From Mesotaenium endlicherianum (taxonomy: Eukaryota; Streptophyta; Zygnematophyceae; Zygnematales; Mesotaeniaceae): 64,000 nt of DNA. The DNA is taken from positions 38,543 through 102,542 of the forward strand of contig WELA01012344.1 in NCBI GenBank assembly GCA_009602735.1. The letters run 5' to 3'. The translations under genes and the position numbers were made by a program. A model generated the notes under the pieces. It was given only the letters and a program-made list of their open reading frames with translations. It did no database searches and was not told the origin of the DNA. How positions within the stretch are numbered: the stretch's first letter is position 1; every line of letters begins with the position of its first letter. This document shows, in pieces, positions 48,831 to 59,980 of this stretch.

Positions 48831-49201
48831 CTCTCCCCCATGTTCCACTGAACCCCTCATGCCCAAACTCCTCTCCTCCTCCTCCCTGCCACCACTTCAA
48901 AGAGTGTATCCAAATTGAATGCACACCCAGGGGCAGAGAAAAGGAGAGACACAGAGGGGGAGTTGCGGGGGCGCTTGGTGAGTTGGCCCCACACCGTGCA
49001 GTGTGGGGCCTTTTTTTCTGGGTGGGGGGGGGNNNNNNNNNNNNNNNNNNNNNNNNNNNNNNNNNNNNNNGGGGGGGTCGGTGGGTCGTGGGAAAGAGGG
49101 TGTGGAGTCCCGTTGCAGCAGGCTTGATTGGTAGTTAGGGAGGGGCACAGATCAATCGTTCAGCATTCACGAAGGGAGCAAGCAAGGAATTGGCCTGGGA
49201 G

Positions 49202-49410
49202 CCATGTGGCATGGGGTGCTAATTGTCGCAAGATTTTGCCTTTCATTGATTTTTTTCCGCCAAACTTGCAAGTCATGCTGCAAAGATATGCGTTTCATTG
49301 ATTTTTTGCGCAGCTCTCAGGGCTAAAAGTAGCCAACACATTGATTATTTGCCGCAATTGAAAAAAAGTCACAATCCTGCGCCTTTTTCTAAAAGAGTTA
49401 TCAGCCCATG
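49202..49410. mobile_element. 209-bp AT-rich insertion with 7-bp target-site duplication (MITE-like)
   Basis: In unit B, CTGGGAG occurs at 49195-49201 and again at 49411-49417, bracketing 209 bp that unit A lacks. Unit A has one CTGGGAG at 42124-42130 with the same flanks on both sides (ggc before, ctgtctgactgacggcg after). The insert is AT-rich within a GC-rich unit. Its ends are weakly inverted: CATGGGGTGCTAATT near the left end against CATGGGCTGATAACT, the complement of the right end. It has no coding capacity. It is probably a non-autonomous DNA transposon; the superfamily is not determined. Confidence 0.65.
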
Positions 49411-49954
49411 CTGGGAGCTGTCTGACTGACGGCGTGACGCCGGGGAAGTAGCGGGGGAGCTAGATCCACAGAGGAGAGCTAAAACTAGGGTTAGAAGAGC
49501 TAGTTTTGTGAAGGGCAGCCACCTGGCGCCGTGCGATACTGGCGTTGCAGTCCAGCCCTCGTGCGCCGCCACCTGTCCTCCTGTGCCAGGCGGCAAGCAG
49601 CGCCCCCGGGGGAGTGGCGCTGCTGCTGCAGCAGCGGAGGCAGGCGGCGGGGCCGGGGTGGGGCCTGTCGGGTGCACCACAGGGGCGCCACCTGCCAACC
49701 TGGGGGTGGTGTGCGGGCCAGCCAGCAAGTCTGACAATATATCGAGAACTCCTGTCCTGCACCCCCCGCCGGCCCGCCCGCTTGCTCCCCCAGCCCTGCC
49801 CTAAAGCCTGTGTCCCTGCGGGTGCACCTGCGCGTGTCCGTGGGCGTGCACGGGTGCGGGTGTGCGTGGGGGAGCAGCAGCGGAGGCAGCGAGCTGCCTA
49901 GTGGGGTGGCTGAGAGGGTGGGCGCCTGGGGGGGTGGGCAGAGGTCTGGTGGAC

Positions 49955-50095
49955 AGGTGGCGCCGCTGCAACGTTGGCTGTGCGGCGAGAGCGTGTGTTG
50001 CAGAGGTTATGCGCGCCCCGGGCCTGTTGCTGCTTGCCAGCTGTCTCGAGCATGCTGACGAGGACAAGGTCAGAGCAGTAACACCTCCAGGTCAG
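49955..50095 (+). repeat. CCAGCTGTC-core repeat, copy 6
   Basis: Unit B counterpart of copy 2: ggtggcgccgctgcaacg, gtgttgcagaggttatgcg, tgcttgccagctgtctcg. Its tail ccaggtcagagcagtaaca is partly duplicated. Confidence 0.6.
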
Positions 50096-51750
50096 AGCAG
50101 TAACACCTCCCCCCACGTCCCATCAAACTCCATGCACCAAGGCCTCCCTTCTCCGCCTCTGTCCCGCATCACGCCCAAGGGTGTGCCCGCCTTGCACAGA
50201 AACTGCGTCTCTGACAATGGGAGAGGCGCAGGGGGGGAGGCGCAAGAAGGACAATTCTTGTTGTCGGCACTTCTTGCAATGCTCAGACATGCTGTGTGCA
50301 ACTATCAAGGGTATTGGTCACGTGTACCTCTCGTGTGAAGTTTTGGATATCGATGTCCTTGCAATCGAAGTGTGCTTCTTCTACGGCGGGAAGGGAGCGC
50401 AAAAGCAGGGGCTGGGGCAGGGGTGGAAACAAGGGGCGGACAGGGTGGGTGGCAGATGGTGGCCTTGTTGCAGCGCGTGGGAGAGCCTGGGGCCGTACGA
50501 CGGGACTATGGCCAAAGCCCAGTCGGCAGGGGCGGCGGCAGTGCTGCCGTGTGCCGGGGGGGGGAGTGCACTAGTGGGCTTGCTAAGGGGCTGGTACAAA
50601 ATGGCGGATGCAGGTAGCGCCAGGTGGCATACTGGAGAGAGAGGCAAGAAGAGCACCAGGGGCGTTTGGGGTGGCGGCGGCGGCGGGGTAGGGGCGTGTA
50701 GAAGAGGCTGGGGGCAAGTAAGCTCGTGTCTCAGGCAGCGCTCAGTCAGCAGCGACGGCGGCCGTGCGGTCGCATTGGGGGAGGGGAATGGGTGGGCGCC
50801 TAGGGGGATGTGGCGGATGAGGCAAGCAACAGGTGGCGACGCTGCGTGCGTGCACTTTTGTTCTTCCACTGCTACTCCTCCTTGTCATGCTCTCTCCATG
50901 AGAGAGGCAAGAAGAGCACAAGGGGAGGCGGGGTGTGCGGCAGGGGTAGGGGCGGGTGGAGGCCATTTGCAGCGTGGGGGAGAGCCTTGGAGTGCGTGAG
51001 ACCATATCGTAGGCAGAGTCCAGTCAGCAGCAGTAGCACCAGTGTTGCCACGTGGAGGGGTAAAGTGCTCTCCTCCAGGGTGCTCTCTGCCCTCGTGAGC
51101 TTTCCAAAGCTGCAGGCTTGAGGGGGCTCAGGGTGTGAGGGCCAGGGTACTCGGCTCTAGGTGCGTCCACTCGTCCCTGCAAGAGGTTCACTCACATCAT
51201 TATGGATGTGCATGCACCTACGCTGTACACGTACGCGCATGCGCGCGCCTTGTGCATGAGTGTGTGTGTGTGTGTGTGTGCGCGCGCGCGTGTGTATTTA
51301 GAGGTACATTCATGTGCATGTCTGAAGTGGCGCTGACAACCATCGTGAGGCAGGGTCCAGCCAGCCGCAGTGGCAGCGAGCTGCCTCGTGCGGGGGGCAA
51401 GTGAGTGGGTGGGCAGGGGCGGCGGGCGGCCGCGTGGCCAACATCCATGCCTGCATGCAGGGGAGGACGAAGTCAGAACCGCACACATCCTTCACGCGAC
51501 AGATGTAGACAGGCCTCCATCTGCGTGGGCCGCCTGCCAGCTTTGTGGAGGCTGGAGCTTGGGCACTGTCCGCTGTGCAAGGGAAGGTTCCATGAGGTTC
51601 CATGCGTGGAAGATCACGGGGTTTTGTCTCTTTGGGGCGAGGGCAGTGCGCTGCGCAAGAAAAGGTTTCACGAGGGGCGTGTGGTCTTGACTCTCACGGG
51701 AGTTTGTCCTTTCAAGACAGGTCGGTGCCGGGGTCCTCGTTTTCATTCCA

Positions 51751-52645
51751 TTCCATTTCGTGACTTCCTTCTTCACATGCCATTTTTTTTTCTCTAGGTA
51801 TGCATGTACCATTCCTAAAGCACGTAATTTGCATTATACTTGTCAGAAGTAGAGTCTCAATTGTTCGCGACCAAGCTTGTGACATCTATAGAAGAATTTG
51901 AGCCAGTTCATATGGGGAGGATGAAAAGGTGCAATTACGATTAGTAGTACATGACTGTATCGAACTTGCAAATCTTAATATACGCATAATATGAAAGTTG
52001 ACTTATTCAAGTTGTAGCAAAATACTTGATGCATTGCACTAGATCCCTTCCTCCAGCCCCGTCCAGGAGAGAAAAGCTGGAACATGAATTGTTTCACGAA
52101 CAAAAGCATACATGAATGACAAAGAATGACCAGATGAATAATATTGACGTGAACCACTGAGGCCATCGCTAATTAGACTGTAGAGGGAACACTTCTAGAC
52201 AGGTTTACAAGTGCTCATAGCCATAGCCAAGCATGTTATCTTCATTGCCAGAAAGCCAAGAAGACCCGCCCACACAGGGTTATAGGAAAAAATCGTTTCA
52301 GTGGTACTTACAACAGGATTCTGAATCTTCTTCATTACTTCTCTTCGTTTCATACAGCAAGCATTGCAGCCTGCACTCACTGTGAAGGTACTTCAGATCG
52401 CCTAGGAAGGTGGGCATAACAGTAGCTTGTCAACATGAAAATGAGCACAGTACATGCATTAGGCCAACTTAAAATGATCTTAGACCTGAGAACATCATTG
52501 CAGATGCAACACCCCTGAAAGTTGCACCCATTGTTTGACGTACTGAGAACACACCACGGCAGTGGTGGCACAGCCGCTATCCAAAGAGGGGTAATCTGTC
52601 TATCAGACTAGCGATTCCACAACCGTCGCGTGCATGCGACACTCT
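51751..52645. other. AT-rich interval after unit B
   Basis: Contains a partial copy of the AT-rich boundary repeat (about 52205-52270, catagccatagccaagcatg). Short frames on the minus strand at 52195-52571 have no recognisable motif. No gene assigned. Confidence 0.5.
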
Positions 52646-52649
52646 CTCC

Positions 52650-52724
52650 CACTTTTTTTTAGGGCATCCCAGTCGGTTTACCCCCAACTGCAATTGCATC
52701 TTGGTAGCCATGGGGGGGGGGGGN

Positions 52725-52773
<49 letters not shown>

Positions 52774-53405
52774 CTGTGCCAAGTTTATGCCAATCTGGAA
52801 CCCAAAAGGAGGAGTTGAGCCAAGTCCCCCCCCCATGTTGGAGAGCATCCCAGAAGGTAACATGAAGGGAAGACGGGTGCCACAAGTCCAACCCCCCAAA
52901 GGGGAGCTTATGTGCTCCATACGAGACAGGGAAGGCGGCACCACTTACCCCCAGAACTTGAGCATATCGCAATTGCCAGACAACAAAGAAAGGGGGTTGC
53001 GCCAATTTCTCCCCCAAACCTGAGTGTATCCCAGCCAGCAAAGTAAAGGGGGTGGGTCGCACCAAGTTCCCCCCGCAGAAGAGAGAGGATCAAGAAGCGG
53101 CTGTGCACCGACCTAACCCCAAACTTAGTCTACCCCAGTTGGTACCTAAATAGGGGGGGTCGAACCCACTACCCGCCCAAAGGCGGTGCCAAGAAGGGAA
53201 GGTGCACCAACCCCCTTCCCAGATTCTAGTGCATTCTGAATTACAATAACAAGAAATCAAGGGGCAGCACTCAGGCCCCCCCAAAGTCGATGTCAGAGTG
53301 GGGGGGAGGCACCAAGCCCCCCCCCTTGACTCGAGCGTAACCCAGTTGGCAACCATAGGGGGGGGGGAAGAGGGGGTGCACCAACTATCCCCCCAAGGTT
53401 AGAGA
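52650..53405. repeat. degenerate tandem repeat, about 60-bp unit
   Basis: Roughly ten units follow the same order: a GG-containing spacer, gcaccaa or gcgccaa, a C run of 5-9, aaa-ttgag or a variant, gtatcccag, ttggcaac or ccagcaaag, then a G run. Clear units begin near 52855, 52920, 52985, 53045, 53120, 53275 and 53325. A G homopolymer of more than 60 bases with one N sits at 52710-52773. No frame is kept across units, so it is probably non-coding. Confidence 0.7.
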
Positions 53406-54525
53406 GTAGCCAAAAAGGGCACCCCGTAATGTGTGCTTCCCCAGCAGAGGGTCTGCTGACATCACACGGAAGCTCCCGTTCAACTCTATTATGTATGCCC
53501 TGCCCTCGAAGCTGCCGCCCAACCGTATCCCCCTCGTAGTGCACTAACATACGAGCGACAGGAACACGACTGACCAAAGATAGCCCTTTCTTTCTCCCTC
53601 TGTCCCTCTCTGCCCTTCCTCCGGCCGTCTCTTCCTCTCTGTCTGACCTCAGACCCGCGACGCAGCAGCAGCAGCAGCAGCAGGGAAGGTTGGGCTGATA
53701 CATGGTGCAACATGCGACACCAGCAGAGTGAACTAGGGCAAGGTGTGCGGCTGGATGCCAGCCCACCTGCAATTGGCTCCTGCCAGCCAAGCAGGGGTGG
53801 GGCCGGGGCTTTCTGTGGCTCGTCGAACTCACCCACAAACAAAACGCTGACGCAGCGAGGAGGAAGCAACGAGGAGCTGGGAGCCTGCCTCCTCTCTCTC
53901 GCGGCCCGGTCGCAGCACGTGCAGCGAGAGAAGCGCGATTGCATCGATGCAAGGGGCCAAGAGAAGGGCGGACGGAGGGTGCGCTGCTGCTGCTGCTGCT
54001 GTCGTCATTTGTTGTTGTTGGCAATGGAGGCGTTGGACCTGCTTCCTCTCACTTCCCCTCCCCCTTGTTTGCTATCATGCATGACTCTCCTCCACCTGCC
54101 CGAGCAGCAGGCATGACCTCGGATGCAGGGTCAGCTGCCTGCCACCTGGCTGAATCTAATCCGACTAGGGGCAAATTACACTGACCGACTGACTGACCGA
54201 CAGACTACTGAACTTCTCCAAGACAGCTGTCCATGAGTGTCCCTCTTGAGCCTTGGGAGGAGAAGGAAGGACATATTGCGGCTGTGATTGCTTCAGAAAG
54301 GAGGGAGGCAGGGGGTACCTGCATGCTGCCACACGGCTCAGTGGCGACCTGTAGCACCGTGAGGTGAGGTGAGGTGAGGTGAGGTGAGGTGAGAGGAGAG
54401 AGTAGCGGGGCTCCCTTCTCGCACCTACCAGCCGCTGCTTGTTAGGCGTACAGTGGCTGCTGGCCGCACACGCATCCCTGCACGCGCACACATACTCATA
54501 GCGAGAGATAGGAGTAGCGTACGCC

Positions 54526-54559
<34 letters not shown>

Positions 54560-57182
54560 CATCACCATTCGCCTACGTAAGTCTAACATCCGCCAGATTA
54601 GAGTGGGCCTCGATGCAGAGCCAGAAGAGCTCCAGAAGGAGATTGACATAAACGAGGACAGGCCTAGCTGCCATATCACCCACCGCCCGTGTGCCAGCGT
54701 GCATGCTCAGGGGCAGAGGAGGCGGGAGCTTAGACGCCGGACGAGAAGGCAGGTACGACGCATTTGACCGCGTACCTGGCACCTGGCACCTGGCCATGGC
54801 TGACTTGCTTAGACCACGCACGAGCCAAGGAGCCCCGGAGGAGTTGCACAGTATCTCCCCTCCCCCTCCCCCCCTCCTCCCCCCCTGTGCCAGCTAGCCA
54901 GCCGGCTCTTGGCCCAACATCATTATCTGCAGCAGCCAAGTGGCGGCGCGCATCGAGGGCCAAGACAGGTGTGGCCTCCTGGAGAAGGACATGGGAGAGG
55001 AGAGGCCCGCCCCTGCTGGAGCATGAAGCGGCACCTCGTGATCTCGGCACTGACGTCAGACAGAAACTAGCCGTCGTTGACGTGCAGAAGAAGGAAGGGC
55101 GGTGCGTCTGGCTGGCACTGTGCCCTCACCAAGAGAGCACCCCCAGGCAGGCAGGCAGGCAGGCAAGCAGGCGGGCAGGCACTGGAACTACATCGCCAAA
55201 GTTGACATTGGTGTAGCTTGAACCCATTCATGCCCACCTCCTAGTAGTATAACAATTAACCAGAACTAGAAGGCTAATCCTACGCTTTTTTTGCATGAGT
55301 TGGTATCGTGGAGGGCACATCCCCGTGCTTGCCCTTTTGGACCAAGATTGATATGGACTAATAGGTGTGACACATCTTAATATTGATACACCACACTCAC
55401 TGCATATGTATCTATACATATTCGCGTGTACCTCCTGTAGGCTTGGAAGTCAAGGCCAGAGGCCAGAGGACGCAGGAAGCTGCACCTTGTTTGTTCTAAG
55501 ACGTTCTGAATTGACGGCGGAAGAGACCCCAATTGCAGGCAGATTGGATTGGAAAGTCATGAGAACTAAGGGCAATGCTGCCGTGAAGGCGAGCTGGCTG
55601 CTTGTATATGCCATACGTGCTGTGAACCTGACATAACAACACTGCGTTGCTAGTCACGCTCACAATTTCTACCCACCAGCAAGCGCAGTAACCTCTTGAC
55701 ATCTCCTCCCAATGAACAAAACGCCAGCTGTACTTTTTAGAATCAGAAAAAATTGGACAGTCCCAGTTTCTTGTTGTTCTGTAAGATACCATGCAACCGC
55801 CATGCACTCCCCTCCTTGACTATCTTGTCACCAAAATGCCAATCTGGTGACTTAAATCCGGGTTCTAGTGGAGCAGCCTCTCTCATCTCAGCCCGGAGGC
55901 CTCCATTGGTTCTCCTGATGCCCCCTACCATGCAAACAGGCTTCGCTCACAGGAGTGGCGTTACTGCGTCACTCGGTATTGCGCCTGATAGGTATTGAGT
56001 GCTTCAAATTTCCAGGTGTAGGTTCATTCATTTTTACATTTTTTCACTTGGTTAACATCTGCAACGTGGAGTGCACAACACAGGAGCACTCAAGAACTAT
56101 CAAATGCTGACAATCTAAATAAGCAACGAAAGAAAGACACATCCATTCTCGACAGCAGCCAACAAGCAACCCCATTTACCAAAGAAATTTTACAAAAATA
56201 CCATAAGCTGGGCGTGCCAATCATGGTTGATAATCAAGGAAAGTTAAATGAGTCCATTCCAGAAGAAAAAAAATGTCATTAAAATATGACTAATGAGGTA
56301 CACCAACGCGACGGAGATAAACGGAAGTCAGAGGCTAAGTGTAGATCATACTGTTATGAAGCACTGACACCAGAGGGGTGGGACTCGGGAGCAAGCTAAT
56401 AAGAAAAACTTGGGCTGGAAGGGCCCCAGGGAGTGAGGACTAGCGTCCAGTGCCATTCGACAAACTTGAAGCTGACGGTTGTTGAAAGGTGGTTGAAAGT
56501 GGTTGGAAGGGTCGCCGGCAGTTGCCGGTGGGGTCGCTGGTTGTTGCTGGTGGCAGCTGGTGGTACCTGGGTGCACCTGCCAAATGGCAACATTTTATAT
56601 GGCCACATATATTTTTCTGAGCGCCAATTAGAGACGACGAACTTCATAGGCCTCTTCCAGCCTCTTCTCGTGCTTGCTCTACCAGAAGCAACCAGATATC
56701 ATCAGCGGAGCTGAGCGGAGCAATCAGGAGCAATCTGAGCCATAAGAAAGTCTCGGGCATGAATACGCACGAACGTTGTTTTCCCCTGATGTCAAGTCTT
56801 CGATTTAATCTGTTTTTCCCAGTTTTTCCTGGAGCATAGCGAGCCCGTGAACCACCGCGAACCGACGTTATAGCCACGAGCAGCCACCAGTTACGACAAG
56901 ACTAAAATTGGCCCTGGTTGAGCACTTATCGGCATCTGAAAATTCACGCGGGATACCTACAAGCTCTCGGAGGGGGGCTGACCTACCTACCAGACAATGT
57001 GGGCCAGTTCTTCCCTTAAAAGCGAGACGACCAGCACTGGCAGTTGACAACACAGGTGTGAGGTCAATTCTCGTTCCATTCTAGAGCTTGTAATATTTCC
57101 TTCCTATCACTACTTCCTAGACTTGGAGCGGCAGACTTCCCTACAGTGCATTCGTTCTCATTGCTTTACAAGCTTTAACAAC
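53406..57182. other. intergenic region with short tandem repeats
   Basis: GC-rich and low-complexity to about 55200, then AT-richer. It contains (GCA)7 at 53662-53683, (GAGGT)6 at 54361-54390, (TAG)11 at 54526-54559 and (CAGG)n near 55143. A minus-strand frame at 55743-55931 (contains GFKSPDWHFGDKIVKEG) has no identifiable family. The last few hundred bases should hold the promoter and 5' UTR of the pyrophosphorylase gene; no TATA-like site was certain. Confidence 0.5.
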
Positions 57183-59980
57183 ATGAAGGCCTTAATTCTC
57201 GTCGGAGGCTTTGGTACTCGCCTGAGGCCTCTCACTTTGAGTGTCCCAAAGCCCTTGGTCGACTTCGCCAACAAGCCTATGATACTCCATCAGGTAATAT
57301 AGATTGAACGTTGCTGTATGAAGGAGTCCAGCTAGAATGTTCAGTTACATGCAATAAGTTCAGCACATACCAATTTAAACAGGAATTCTGCGCTGCATAT
57401 GTGACCTGCTTTTTTTGGAAATCGATGTTGATTCGGCAGTTTATGTCGCTGGCAATAACGTTGGTGAGAAATGTTCCTTTGGAGGGCAGGAATGAGCTGT
57501 TGGGGTCTACTGTACACCTCTTAATTCGTTCATATGACCATCTTGCAGATTGAAGCGCTGAAAGCTGCTGGAGTTGACGAAGTTGTCCTCGCCATTAATT
57601 ATCAGCCAGAGGTGAGATGCCCGACTTAACTTTTCATACATATATTTGTAAATGGACATGCTGTTGTGGTTACCAACTTCTGTCTCTCTTTGGCCTTTTC
57701 AGAAATAAGGGTGGTTCCAAGTATTGGGTCACTCGCCTTGTATATCGTTAGAGATGGATCCAGCAATGTAATACAACCTGTTGAGAAGGTATTTGTTTGG
57801 AAATGTATCTGGAGGTCAACTCTTTATTTCCCCAGTTTTCACACTTGCGCAAGGATCAATAATTGAGAGCGCTAGTCTAATAGAGGGTCTGATGAGTACT
57901 TCCTGCCAACTACTCGCAGCCTTTGGAGGCATTAAGTAGTTGAACGTCTGGTGATTGATGTGATGCCCAGCTTCAGATGTCACTAGGAAGATATCTTCGT
58001 TGGTCATACTACCTTCATACCAGTCTCCTTTACTGTTTCTGTCAGTTTGTGTGACGGAAGTGTGTAAGCGACAAGTTATTCAACTGATGAAGGCTTTTCA
58101 CTTTTGCTTGCAGGTGATGCTGACTTTCCTCAAGGAATTTGAGTCTCGCCTCGGAATTAAAATTGTTTGCTCACAAGAGAAGGAGCCCATGGGAACTGCC
58201 GGACCCCTTGCCCTAGCTCGTGATATTTTGAATGATGGGTCTGGAGAGCCCTTTTTTGTGCTCAACAGTGATGTCATTAGTGAATATCCTTTGAGGCAGA
58301 TGCTTGACTTCCACAAATCACATAGTGGAGAGGCTTCAATCATGGTTACTAAGGTACGTCACTCTGCCCTTCATGCTACTGGACAAGTTTCCGGCCCATA
58401 GTACATAGAATGACTCCGAGCAATCGATTTATGCTACTGAGCGATTGATTTATGCTACAGAATTTGGGAGTGTCTTGTGTCTAACATCTATATGACTGAT
58501 CTTTGAATCCCATAGGTCTTCATGAGACAGCATTTTCTCAATAATTGTTCAATGTTGTAGCTGATCTTCGTGTTTATAGAATTTGTATGGCCACACTCTA
58601 ATGCTTGTCGTGTAGGACGTGTGTGGAGCATCTTTAATATGATCATTGTTTGATGTGGGTGTTACTTATATGCTAGTAATAGCATGATCATTGCTTTTTA
58701 TTGTCAATATACTGACAGCTGATCCAGTTGCCCTTCATCTTGGCAGGTTGAGGAGCCATCCAAGTATGGTGTGGTGGTCATGGAAGAGGGAACAGGCGAA
58801 GTGCATCGTTTCGTGGAGAAGCCTCAGATTTTCGTGGGAAACAAAATCAATGCTGGAATCTACCTGCTAAATGCCTCTGTTCTTGACCGCATTGAACTGC
58901 GCCCAACATCCATCGAGAAGGAAATCTTCCCAAAGATTGCTGCCGAGAAGAAACTGTTTGCCATGGTGTTGCCCGGTTTCTGGATGGACATTGGACAGCC
59001 TAGAGATTATATCACTGGCCTCCGCCTTTACCTCGACTCTTTGAGAACCAGACAGTAAGTGACCCACATATCTCTTAGCTCCTCATTGTTGAAGTACTTG
59101 TCAGCTACCTGCAGTTATCACTTTTATCTCCTCCCGGCAATGCCTTGGTTTCAAGTGTTGTGTTCATGAGTGGACCAATAATTGCCCCTATCTTTTGCCA
59201 ATAGTGAAAATGGGTGTTCAAGCTGTCCATTAACTCTTTGGGAATAGGCTGGCGTAGGGGTTGTGAGGAGGAGCATCGAAGTGGCTAGAGTTGCTTGTGA
59301 TTATCAGTGGGAACTGCAAAGGCTGGTGTTCAAATATTGGGTGATTCATGAGAATATGCCAAGATTCTTAAGTCTCCTTCGTAATCAGTGGATATACTTG
59401 TCTGATCAGCAATTAGCTTCCGAGAGTACATGTAAATGTTGGAAGAAACTATGGGCTATAGCCGAGGAGTACTTACCAGGGTACGTTTTGTCTCTCTGCA
59501 GGCCTGAGCGTCTTGCCAGCGGAGCTCATGTGGTGGGCAACGTTCTCGTTGATGAAACGGCAGAGATTCAGGAGGGTTGTCTTATTGGACCAGATGTTTC
59601 TATTGGTCCGGGATGTGTCATCGAGAGTGGTGTTCGCTTGTCTCGGTGCACTATTTTACGCGGAGTGCACGTCAAAAAGCATGCCTGCATATCTGGCAGT
59701 ATCGTTGGGTAAGTACTTTACTGCCGCTTTTGTACATGTTTGTCGACATGCGTGGAACATGCATTCATGAACTGATAATAATGTTATCAAGTTTGACTAA
59801 TTTATATGACTGTTCTATTGCAGGTGGCACTCAACTATTGGGCAGTGGGCCCGCGTGGAAAACATGACAGTTTTGGGTGAAGATGTGCACATCTCTGATG
59901 AAGTGTACACTAATGGTGGAGTTGTCCTTCCGCACAAGGAAATCAAAGTTAGCATCCTAAAGCCAGAGATTATCATGTAA
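57183..59980 (+). CDS. GDP-mannose pyrophosphorylase (mannose-1-phosphate guanylyltransferase), VTC1/CYT1 type
   Basis: Makes GDP-mannose and PPi from mannose-1-phosphate and GTP in the cytosol. GDP-mannose feeds N-glycan, GPI and wall-polymer synthesis and the plant ascorbate pathway. Exons 57183-57293, 57549-57611, 58114-58353, 58747-59054, 59502-59708 and 59824-59980 total 1086 nt, all in phase, encoding 361 residues, the same length as Arabidopsis VTC1/CYT1. The nucleotide-binding motif [13 protein letters not shown] with VPKPLV is at residues 5-25. [15 protein letters not shown] and FFVLNSDVI (metal-binding Asp) are in exon 3; FVEKP, the sugar-phosphate-binding motif, and NAGIYLL are in exon 4. 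Exons 5-6 give hexapeptide (left-handed beta-helix) repeats such as [17 protein letters not shown]. The C-terminus is ILKPEIIM. The ATG is the only one that gives the complete N-terminal motif. No defects seen. Confidence 0.97.

Larger units (their letters stand above)
45091..51750 (+). repeat. segmental duplication unit B
   Basis: Second direct copy of the segment described for unit A. It carries gene copy 2, the AGGTCA blocks, three CCAGCTGTC repeats, and a 209-bp insertion at 49202-49410 that unit A lacks. A short N gap at 49033-49070 sits in a G run. Confidence 0.75.

Noticed and set aside
53293-54024. A 243-residue Ser/Arg/Cys-rich minus-strand protein
   Set aside because: The composition follows (GCA)n and (CTG)n repeats. 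There are no splice sites or recognisable domains.
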